Positions 56,238 to 64,000 of a stretch of 64,000 bases of DNA are shown here, one piece after another. The notes under the pieces are model-generated. The model ran no database searches, was not told the DNA's origin, and saw only the letters and a program-made list of their open reading frames with translations. The position numbers and the translations under genes are program-made. Source of the DNA: Candidatus Trichofilum aggregatum (GTDB taxonomy: Bacteria > Chloroflexota > Anaerolineae > Promineifilales > Promineifilaceae). The stretch's first letter is position 1. The number at the start of each line of letters is the position of its first letter. The DNA is taken from the NCBI GenBank assembly GCA_016716885.1, contig JADJUV010000022.1, forward strand, positions 1-64,000, read 5' to 3'.

Positions 56238-57767
56238 ATGTCCGAATACGCCGTTGAAATGTCCGACATCGTGATTCGTTTTCCAGGGGTTCTGGCAAAC
56301 GATCATGTTGATTTCACTTTGAAACCGGGTGAGATTCATGCTCTGCTAGGTGAAAATGGGGCGGGCAAAAGCACCTTGATGAACGCCCTGGCAGGCATGT
56401 ATCGTCCCAGTAGTGGCACCATCAAGGTAAATGGTGAACCGGTTCATTTCCGTTCACCCAAAGATGCCATTGCCAAAGGGATTGGCATGGTTCATCAGCA
56501 TTTCATGCTTGTGCCCAGCCAAACCGTCACGGAAAACATCCTGCTTGGTTTGGACGACCCTCGTTTTGTCCTAAATTTACGCGCCTACGACCAAAAAATT
56601 TTGGCCTTACAGGATCAGTTCGGTCTTCGGGTAGACCCCAGAGCTAAAATCTGGCAACTTTCCGTGGGTGAGCAACAGCGGGTCGAAATTCTGAAAACCC
56701 TATACCGTGGGGCAAACATTCTGATCATGGATGAGCCAACCGCCGTGCTGGCTCCTCAAGAAATTGAGGAATTCATGAAAACGCTGCGCTCCATGGCCGA
56801 CAAGGGCAAATCCATTATTTTTATTAGCCATAAATTGCATGAAGTGACAGCCATTGCCGACAGGGTGACAGTGCTACGCAAAGGTAGGTTATCGGCTGGC
56901 GGGTTGCCCATGTCCGGGATGACTAAGACTGATCTGGCTAAATTAATGGTGGGGCGTGAGGTTGTTTTTACGGTGGAAAAACAACCCCACGAATCTGGCG
57001 AAGTGGTTTTGCGCCTGGAAAACGTAAGTGCCGAGAATGACAAAGGGCTTGAAGCGCTCAAAGGCATTTCTCTGGAAGTACGGAGTGGGGAAGTTTTGGG
57101 AGTGGCTGGGGTCTCTGGTAATGGGCAAAGTGAGTTGGCCCAAGTTATTACCGGTTTACGTCCTTGCACCGGTCGTATCACTGTAAACGGTCAGGAAGTG
57201 AGCAACCATCCCCCTATTGATGCCATCCGCCAGGGGGTTTCCCACGTACCAGAAGATAGAAATAAGGTGGGTACAGCCCCTAATCTGACCATCACCGAAA
57301 ACAGCATCATGAAAAATTACCGCGAGGAGCCGATTGGCAACGGCTGGAGCATTAATTTTACCAATGCCCGTACCTATGCTCGTGGATTAAAAGAAAAGTA
57401 TGCTATTTTGGCCCCTGGTGTACGCACCATGGCCCGTAAACTCTCCGGGGGTAATTTGCAGAAGGTCATTCTGGCCCGGGAGATTTCTTCTCATCCTAAA
57501 CTGATGGTTGCGGTACAACCAACACGGGGGCTGGATGTGGGCGCGATTGAGTCTATTCAGGCTTTATTGTTGTCGCAACGGGATGAGGGGACAGCGATTC
57601 TGCTTATTTCCGAAGAATTGGAAGAGTTATTGGCCTTAAGTGACCGGATTGCGGTGATTTTTAGCGGCCGCATCATGGGCACAGTTCCGGCTGATTATGC
57701 TTATTTTGATCAAATTGGCCTGATGATGACGGGTACAACCGCTGAAGAGAGTGCGATAAAAAAATGA
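56238..57767 (+). CDS. Nucleoside ABC transporter ATPase (two fused NBDs)
   Basis: 509 residues. NBD1: Walker A LLGENGAGKSTLMNAL, signature LSVGEQQRVEIL, Walker B ILIMDEPTAVL. NBD2 has a degenerate Walker A (VAGVSGNGQSELAQVI), signature LSGGNLQKVILARE and MVAVQPTRGLDVG. This is the pattern of YufO/RbsA-like ATPases serving BMP-dependent nucleoside importers, in which one site is inactive. Its stop overlaps the next start by four bases (ATGA). Confidence 0.93.
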   Translation: MSEYAVEMSDIVIRFPGVLANDHVDFTLKPGEIHALLGENGAGKSTLMNALAGMYRPSSGTIKVNGEPVHFRSPKDAIAKGIGMVHQHFMLVPSQTVTENILLGLDDPRFVLNLRAYDQKILALQDQFGLRVDPRAKIWQLSVGEQQRVEILKTLYRGANILIMDEPTAVLAPQEIEEFMKTLRSMADKGKSIIFISHKLHEVTAIADRVTVLRKGRLSAGGLPMSGMTKTDLAKLMVGREVVFTVEKQPHESGEVVLRLENVSAENDKGLEALKGISLEVRSGEVLGVAGVSGNGQSELAQVITGLRPCTGRITVNGQEVSNHPPIDAIRQGVSHVPEDRNKVGTAPNLTITENSIMKNYREEPIGNGWSINFTNARTYARGLKEKYAILAPGVRTMARKLSGGNLQKVILAREISSHPKLMVAVQPTRGLDVGAIESIQALLLSQRDEGTAILLISEELEELLALSDRIAVIFSGRIMGTVPADYAYFDQIGLMMTGTTAEESAIKK

Positions 57768-58858
57768 TGCCCTTCCGAATTGTCATTGAAAAACGGGTTG
57801 ATGATATTCCCAAATGGCTGCCCGCGGCCACCTCGTTGGGATCAGTTTTGCTGGCCTTCATTATTTGTGGCTTCATTTTAGAATGGATCGGCGGTGATTC
57901 CATCCGCGTCCTGCGTTTCTTTTATGAAGCCACGTTTGGTAGCTGGGGAACATTTTCTGACACGCTGGTTAAAGCAACCCCCTTGATTATGGTGGGGTTG
58001 GCTTGCACCGTGGCCTTCAAAATGCGCCTGTGGAATATTGGGGCTGAAGGTCAGTTCTACGCCGGGGCATTTGCCTCTAGTCTCGTTGTTCTGGTGCCGC
58101 TGGTGCCGCCGGAAAGCCCCAGAATCATCGTGCTGGCAGCGATGTTGGTGATGGGCATGGTGGGCGGTGCGTTATGGGGCTTCATTCCTGGGTTGCTCAA
58201 AGCCCGCTATCAGGTCAACGAAATTATAACCACCCTCATGCTCAACTATGTGATCATCCTCTGGAATAATTATTGGATATTTGGCAAATGGAGTGACGCT
58301 GGGTTCCAGATGACACCGATGTTTGAGCGCACGGCCTGGTTGCCCCGCCTGGCTGATTATGCGCGGGAGATTCGTGCTTTTTCCGGCATCACCTTACATT
58401 TGGGCGTGGTTTTTGCCCTGATCGCGGCCGCGGTGGTTTGGTGGATTCTCCAACGCAGTCGTTGGGGGTATGAAATTGCCCTGATTGGTGATAATCCGCA
58501 GGCGGCCCGTTACGCGGGCATGAACATCACCCGCAATATTATTCTGGTGATGATGCTATCCGGGGCGTTGGCCGGGTTGGCGGGTATGTCCGAGGTAAGC
58601 GGCGTTGTACATCGGCTACAGGAGCGCATTTCGCCGGGTTATGGGTTTACCGGCATCATTGTGGCCTGGTTGGCGAAGTTAAACCCCTTTGCCGTCGTCA
58701 TTGTTTCGATCCTGTTTGGTGCCCTTATCCTGGCGGGGCGAGAAATACAACCTTCAGGGTTATCACAACTGCTACAGGGCGTTATTTTGTTTATGGTGAT
58801 TAGCAGTGATGTGTTGTTGCGTTACAAGATTCGGGTGACGCGGCCGCAAACCATCTAA
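57764..58858 (+). CDS. Nucleoside ABC transporter permease 1
   Basis: 364 residues, about nine membrane helices, BPD_transp_2 family (YufP-like). KMRLWNIGAEGQFYAGAFAS, RYQVNEIITTLMLNYV and VAWLAKLNPFAVV are conserved in this family. It overlaps the ATPase gene by four bases, so translation is coupled. Confidence 0.9.
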   Translation: MMPFRIVIEKRVDDIPKWLPAATSLGSVLLAFIICGFILEWIGGDSIRVLRFFYEATFGSWGTFSDTLVKATPLIMVGLACTVAFKMRLWNIGAEGQFYAGAFASSLVVLVPLVPPESPRIIVLAAMLVMGMVGGALWGFIPGLLKARYQVNEIITTLMLNYVIILWNNYWIFGKWSDAGFQMTPMFERTAWLPRLADYAREIRAFSGITLHLGVVFALIAAAVVWWILQRSRWGYEIALIGDNPQAARYAGMNITRNIILVMMLSGALAGLAGMSEVSGVVHRLQERISPGYGFTGIIVAWLAKLNPFAVVIVSILFGALILAGREIQPSGLSQLLQGVILFMVISSDVLLRYKIRVTRPQTI

Positions 58859-58890
58859 CTCGACTTAGGCGAAATTTAGCCCGCCCTCTG

Positions 58891-58943
58891 GAAATCTCTT
58901 AATCTCTCAGTCTCTTAGTCTCTCAGTCTCCAGAGGTCAGCAC
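58891..58943. repeat. 53-bp spacer repeat (GAAATCTCT...CAGAGGTCAGCAC)
   Basis: Second copy of the repeat at 26323-26375, inserted between the two permease genes of one operon. Confidence 0.75.
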
Positions 58944-58991
58944 AAAAAACGCTCATGTCGAGCATCTCTTCTCCTCATGGCCTAAAGCTCT

Positions 58992-59957
58992 ATGAACCTC
59001 ATCAACATTCTCCACGCCGGTTTAGCCACCGGAACCATTTTGCTCTTCGCCACCATTGGCGAGATTCTGGCCGAACGAGCCGGGATTTTGAACCTGGGGG
59101 TAGAAGGAATGATGCTCGTTGGCGCAATGGCCGGGTTCAAAACCTCGCTGGCGACGGGCAATCCCTGGTTAGGCTTGGCGGTGGCCATGTTAACCGCCGG
59201 TGCGCTAAGTCTCGCTCATGGGTTAGTCACCATTCATTTCCAGGCCGATCAGGTTGTCAGTGGGTTGTCACTCACTTTCTTGGGCACAGGGCTGGCACTG
59301 GTATTTGGTGAAGGGCTGACGGGGCAAACGGCCGCCCTCATTCCCAAAGGAGACATCCCCCTGCTAGGCCAGATTCCCTTCCTGGGGCCAGTCTTTTTTG
59401 CCGATCACAGTGTGTTGGTTTATTTCGGTTTTCTGCTCATACCCCTGGTCTGGTATTACGTTAACCGCACCCGCCCCGGACTTCATTTACGGGCCATCGG
59501 CGAAAAACCCGAAGCGGCAGACTCTCTGGGCATCAATGTCTACCGTCTGCGCTACTTTTACGTCTTTTTGGGTGGGTGTCTGGCCGGATTGGCCGGGGCT
59601 ACCATCAGCCTCTCGGTTTCACCCGGCTGGTACAGTAGCCAGACGACCTCAGGCCAGGGATGGATTGCCGTGGGGTTGGTCATCTTTGCGCAATGGGATC
59701 CGTTGCGCGGGGCGTTGGGGGCTTATCTGTTTGGGGCGTTGCGCCGGGCGATTTTGGATTTACAGGGACCACGGGTGCTTCTAGGGTTTGCCAATCCTCT
59801 ATTTATCAACTCCAATTTGGGCTTTTTTCTACAGATGGCTCCGTATCTGTTAACGATTCTGGCCCTGGTGCTGGGATCAAGGGCGGCTATGCGGAAACGG
59901 CTGGGGGCGCCAGCGGCTTTGGGTGTGCCGTATATCCGGGGAGAGCGGGGTCTGTAA
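58992..59957 (+). CDS. Nucleoside ABC transporter permease 2
   Basis: 321 residues, YufQ-like BPD_transp_2 permease with about eight helices: TIGEILAERAGILNLGVEGM, FQADQVVSGLSLTFLGTGLA and IGEKPEAADSLGINV. Start ATG 58992 lies 133 bp after the first permease; the ribosome site is weak. It completes the importer with the BMP lipoprotein and fused ATPase. Confidence 0.9.
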   Translation: MNLINILHAGLATGTILLFATIGEILAERAGILNLGVEGMMLVGAMAGFKTSLATGNPWLGLAVAMLTAGALSLAHGLVTIHFQADQVVSGLSLTFLGTGLALVFGEGLTGQTAALIPKGDIPLLGQIPFLGPVFFADHSVLVYFGFLLIPLVWYYVNRTRPGLHLRAIGEKPEAADSLGINVYRLRYFYVFLGGCLAGLAGATISLSVSPGWYSSQTTSGQGWIAVGLVIFAQWDPLRGALGAYLFGALRRAILDLQGPRVLLGFANPLFINSNLGFFLQMAPYLLTILALVLGSRAAMRKRLGAPAALGVPYIRGERGL

Positions 59958-60066
59958 TCCTGTTTGGGAGTCACCAGAAAAACCTCAGGCAAAGGCGCAA
60001 AGGGCGCAAATATCCCAGAGAGAAATTCCGGTATTTCCTGATTTGCACGGCTCAAAGGCAGACTGA

Positions 60067-60177
60067 TTAGCGCGAGAAGGTACCGCTGACACGCATAAAT
60101 GGCCACGCGGCCGCGGCGATTTCCTCATCTGTCACCACAATATCAGTCTGACGAAGCTGTTTGATACTACGACACAT
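60067..60177 (-). pseudogene. DUF2277 gene remnant
   Basis: The 36-residue frame starts MCRSIKQLR and continues TDEEIAAAAWPFMR then VSG, matching the start of DUF2277 proteins (about 90 residues; MCRxIK, EEIxAAAxQFVRKVSG). It stops after GTFSR, but the next frame continues SRANQSAFE, as expected for the family, so one indel at about 60070-60080 broke the gene. The remaining C-terminal part is lost in GGCGCAAAG-type repeats. It carries a GCGGCCGC site at 60107. Confidence 0.55.
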
Positions 60178-60230
60178 GTTGATTCTTGCTGATCCACGCG
60201 AAGATTCAACCCCTTCGCGTGGCCTTGAGT

Positions 60231-61798
60231 TTATGGCCGTAAAATCAGCGGCAAATGAATGGAACAGGGCGGAGCCAAGAGAGCAAACACCCCCGTTTCC
60301 ATACTGGTTCCCGTACCCATATCTTCATCCGGGAAAATAGTAAACCCGGTTTTACCGCCCCATAACCCCGTTTTACCATCCCAACGGAATAAGCTAATGC
60401 TTGTTTCCTCAGCACAGACTGCTAATTGCTCCTCAACATATGCCAGTTCCAGACTATAAGGCAGAAGCGGATCCGAAGGATCACCCGTAGCCCGCGATTG
60501 GGCCGCCATTTCGTAAAACACACCCACATGAGGCAAGGTTCCAGTGGGTTCAAAACCGGTGTAACTGACAATCACATCCTCTGAAAAGGTTCCCACCGGG
60601 AAAGTCACCGTAACCCCCGCCGTCGGCTCAAATGTGCCACCCCCACTATTGACGACCTGGCTTACCCCTGACGGGCTAATTTGAGGGCCGTGTTGGTCGC
60701 ATCATAATAGGCAATCAGGGGGCGCTCATTGATATCCAGAGCAATGCTATTGTATCGGCCAACATCGGGGCTGCTATCTACGACGGTTGTCGCCCAACCG
60801 GAAGTGGTTAAGGTGGCAACCATGAGGCCATTGGCATAATCGTGGTAACTGATGAGGGGTTCATCATCAGCCAACACCAGATCGTTATGCCAGGAAAGCG
60901 GATTGAGCGGGGCTACCATTTGGAAATTCCAACCAGACCCATTGAAATAAGCATAATGCAGATGGTTATCCACCGCATTGGCATAGCTGATATGTAGATT
61001 GTCATTTGTGTCAATGGCTAGAGAAAGAGCAGAGGTGAAATTGCTATCGCCTATCTGGGTGATGGGAGACTGATTCCAGCCCACCCCATCCCAGTAAACA
61101 TAGTTGAGGCTAAAGTCACCAGGATGCCAATAAATAATATGGGGCCGATCATTACTATCCAGAGCTAACGCCGCGTAATTGGCCGGGCCTGCAACCGGTA
61201 TTTCCGTTACCCAGTCCAATGTGTTCCAGTAGGTGTAAAGAAGCCCCTGGCCATTATTGTCAATGTGGCTGATGTGCGCATTGTCATTGCTATCCAAAAC
61301 CAATGAGCTTTGAGTGCCATTGACCCCATTGTTAACTGGTGTAGACAAAAGCCATTGATTGCCATCCCATTTGCTATATTGCAAACGAAAGAGGGGGACG
61401 CTCTGCTGGTAGGAGATGCGGGGGTGATCGTTGTCATCAATCACTAGAGAAGTAACATCCGCCGTACCCAGGTTTGAGGAAATGGAGACTGTCTGGCTGA
61501 TCCAGCCCGCGCCGTCCCAATAGGCATATTTCAGGCGTTGGGCCAGGGTAGCTATAAAATCTTCGTAGCTGATGTGGGGAAAGCCATTACTATCGGTTGC
61601 TAACGAGGCTTTGAGACCAACGGAGCCGCTATTGTCCACGATTTCGGTTTGCCAGGTGGCCGTAAACGGGATGGAGCTATTGCGCGTTACGGTTTGGGGA
61701 GCCGCAGTCTGACTCTCTACCCTCTCCACATTCAGCCACAGGGCCACCCCCGTCAAAGCAACTAACCAGATCAGTAAGAAAGAAAGAAGTCGTCTCAT
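60231..61798 (-). CDS. Exported repeat-propeller surface protein (frameshifted)
   Basis: Start ATG 61798 with GGGG upstream. A signal peptide (LLSFLLIWLVALTGVALWL) precedes six or so repeats of about 48 residues with the pattern YAYWDGAGW, LVIDDNDHPRISY, LQYSKWDGNQW and LALDSNDRPHIIYW, an all-beta propeller. The frame breaks at about 60665; one added G in the coding-strand run continues ARQG to VSQVVNSGGGTFEPTAG. The final domain (VTFPVGTFSEDVIVSYTGF) runs to 60231 and ends in a short hydrophobic IHLPLILRP. Repaired length about 522 residues. The role is unknown. Confidence 0.72.
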
Positions 61799-61886
61799 TA
61801 CGTGCCCCTTATGAACATTCGCGAAAATCACTGTTTTCCTTTTAAGTCGGTGCAGGTGGCGTATTTGTTATTGGGGATGCATGGGC

Positions 61887-64000
61887 TTACTTCTTTTCCA
61901 GATGTTCAACTTCGGCCAGTAACACGCGGCCGCGGGCCTCATCCCCCTGCTCCTGTTCATACCTGGCCCAGGCCCGTAACACCTCAGCCTGTTCCTGCCC
62001 CAGATTCGCGGCCGCGAACTGCTCCACACTTCGAGCAAAACAATCAGCCACGGCGGGTATGTTGTCCATTGTAGCGGGTGCTGTCAACCCCATGGCTACC
62101 ACTCGCCCCAGCGCATACCACGCTTGCCCCAACAAAATGGGGTGTTGTCGTTCTTGGGCCAGGGTCAGCGATTGGTTCGCGGCCGCGAGGGCCTCTTCCG
62201 TCTCCCCCAGAGCCAACAACACCTCGGACAAATTGGCATACGCCTCAGCCAGAAACGGCACTTGCCGGGCCGAGGGCATGGCCAAAAGCTGTTGCAGATG
62301 GGTCAGAGCCGCCTCATGCCGTCCTAACTTGCCATACAAACCGCCCAAATTATTCAGATGGAGCATCTCTGATCCCCGGTCGCCAATTTCACGAGCGATG
62401 ATGAGGGCCTGTTGGATGTAGGTCGCGGCCGCGGCCAGATCCCCCTGAGCCTCCACAACTAACCCCTGATTGCCCAACATCACCGCTTCATTCCGTTTAT
62501 CACCCAGATAGCGGTACAAGGCCATCGCCCGGTCTTGCACCTGGCCCGACGCCTCATAACGCCCAGTAAGCCGATAAACAGACCCCATCAGCGATAGGCC
62601 ACCGGCTTCTTCCGCTAACGCACCCATTTCCCGGCTGAGCGTCAGCAACTCCTCAGCATAAGCCAGGGCCTGCTCCATCGCCTGTTGGCGATAAACTGTC
62701 CAGCCCAGGCGTAACAACACTCTTGCCAGTTCCAGTTGAGCCGATTCACCAGACAAACGGGCCAATTGCTCCGCCTGCTGCGCCGTCGTCAGGGCTTCGG
62801 GATAATGACCTTGTCGGGCATAAACCAGAGAAAGGCGTCGCTGGGCGCGGATTTGGGCCAGGGGGTCGGACAGATCGGTCGCGGCCGCGAGCATCCCCTC
62901 ATACGCCTCAATCGCTTCTCCGTACCGGGCCTGATCCTCTAATACCTGCCCCAGCCCTTCCTGCCAGACCAATCTCGGCCAACCCCAACGAACCAGCCTG
63001 CTCTGCCAGGGCCAACGCCTGCCGGTACGAAGCAATCGCCGTCACCGGGCTGTAACTTACCTGGGCTTGTTGCCCGGCCCGACCAAACCAATCGGCGGCC
63101 CTGGCCAGATCACCTGCTCTCTCATAATGTTCGGCGATGAGACCGGCATAATTGTCACCACCTCGCCGCTGTAACCAATCAGCAATCCGGGCATGATATT
63201 CCCGCCGTTGCCGCCGTAGTACCCCTTCATAGGTCACATCGCGCAACACCACCGTCTTAAACATAAACTCCGCCGTCTCGGCAAAAGCCGACAGATGGCG
63301 GCGTGAAATCAGCTCTTTTTGGTGCAGGACGGTCAGGGTATCGCCGCCTGCTGTATCGCTCAGATGGTTCACCGCTTCAGCCCAAAAGATACGCCCAATC
63401 ACCGACGCCCTCTGTAAGGTTTCCCGCTCCACCGGCAATAAACGGTCTAATCGCGCCTGAACGACCCCAGTCAGCGTTGGTGGGATATTGATTCGACTCA
63501 TGTCCGTTAAAGTTAAGTTCCAGGTTTCCCCATCGCGTTGGATAACCCCATCATCCAGCAACACCTTGACCAGTTCTTCCACGTAAAACGGGTTGCCTTC
63601 AGACACGTCAACCAGGAGATCACGCAATTCATCAGGCAGATGGGGTAGCGGCCGCAAAATAGCCTGCACCAGCCGCCGCATTTCCACTTTAGAAAGGGGG
63701 TGTAGGCGCAACAGCAGGTGATGCGCCTGTCCTTCTAACCAATGGGGGCTTGTTTCTAACAATGAAGGCCGTGTCAGTTCTACCCATAAAATCGGCTGGT
63801 TGTGCCATTGGGGGAGCAAATACTCAATCGTATTGAGTGTGCCCACATCGGCCCATTGTACATCTTCCAGAAAAACTACCACTGGCTGGAGCTGAGCCAT
63901 CGCCCGCCACAGTTGCCCCATCGCATGTTGCGCCCGGCCATGAATCTGCCGCGCATCTTCGCGGATACTGCGGAGATACGGGCTATCGCCCATATCAAAC
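61887..64000 (-). CDS. AAA ATPase with TPR repeats, 5' end cut by window edge (frameshifted)
   Basis: The frame is open to the right edge. VVVFLEDVQWADVGTLNTIE is the Walker B region of AAA_16/STAND-like ATPases fused to cyclases or LuxR-type regulators. A helical region with EGNPFYVEELVKVLLDDGV and RASVIGRIFW follows, as in adenylate-cyclase-associated ATPases. A long TPR array with AIEAYEGMLAAA, LLRLGWTVYRQQAMEQALAY and MLHLNNLGGLYGKLGRHEAA ends at 61887. The frame breaks near 62970. Walker A and any N-terminal catalytic domain lie beyond the edge. Confidence 0.75.

Noticed and set aside
60194..60222. CCACGCGAAG/CTTCGCGTGG hairpin as terminator
   Set aside because: The stem is good, but no T run follows on either strand.

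Overview
This window looks like a chromosomal segment of an uncultured Chloroflexota-type bacterium (Anaerolineae or Caldilineae-like). That is an inference from gene content: several surface proteins with Thr/Pro-rich linkers, family 39 glycosyltransferases with a C-terminal beta-sandwich, an SBBP-repeat protein, tandem Ser/Thr kinases with extracellular sensor domains, and a CCG-domain Fe-S oxidoreductase. No rRNA or phylogenetic marker other than metG is present, so the taxonomy is tentative. There is no CRISPR array, prophage or transposase gene.

Layout. 1-4395 (minus) is a signalling operon: cheR, a receiver-less cheB, and two related membrane GAF proteins. 4610-8599 holds a DUF3592 membrane protein, a repeat-rich spacer and a GT39 enzyme. 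9404-11796 (plus) holds a D-cysteine desulfhydrase/ACC deaminase homologue, a methyltransferase and a MazG-like pyrophosphohydrolase. 12261-17866 (minus) is a surface/polysaccharide block: SBBP protein, second GT39 and an anchored glycoside hydrolase. 18068-20836 (plus) has a membrane Fe-S oxidoreductase and a lipoprotein. 21198-30665 (minus) has an O-methyltransferase, metG, an acidic protein, an FG-GAP/NIDO-like anchored protein and a very large subtilisin. 31058-39310 (plus) is a cluster of three transmembrane Ser/Thr kinases, each with a different ectodomain. 39746-46945 (minus) has a VWA/YWTD-propeller protein, an epimerase, an unknown protein and a copper operon (csoR-copZ-copA) with a recognisable promoter and operator. 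A decayed higBA module and tRNA-Pro(CGG) follow. 47833-51683 (minus) holds UDP-sugar dehydrogenase, an FAD oxidoreductase and a flippase-like membrane protein. 52126-59957 (plus) holds carbamate kinase, an M50-like peptidase and a BMP-type nucleoside ABC importer. 60067-64000 (minus) has a DUF2277 remnant, a repeat-propeller surface protein and an AAA/TPR regulator.

Three sequence-level patterns cut across the genes. First, the octamer GCGGCCGC occurs about 105 times by hand count (a couple expected), in all reading frames and almost only inside genes, much like the cyanobacterial HIP1 palindrome. Second, spacers carry a roughly 300-bp miniature element with short inverted ends and a central hairpin whose stem sequence changes between copies while staying self-complementary. 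Third, several families of 7-12 bp tandem repeats occur both between genes and inside linkers of coding sequences.

About fifteen otherwise convincing genes are broken by single frameshifts, many of them in short G/C runs. I treat these mainly as consensus indel errors and give the merged gene span, stating where each break lies.
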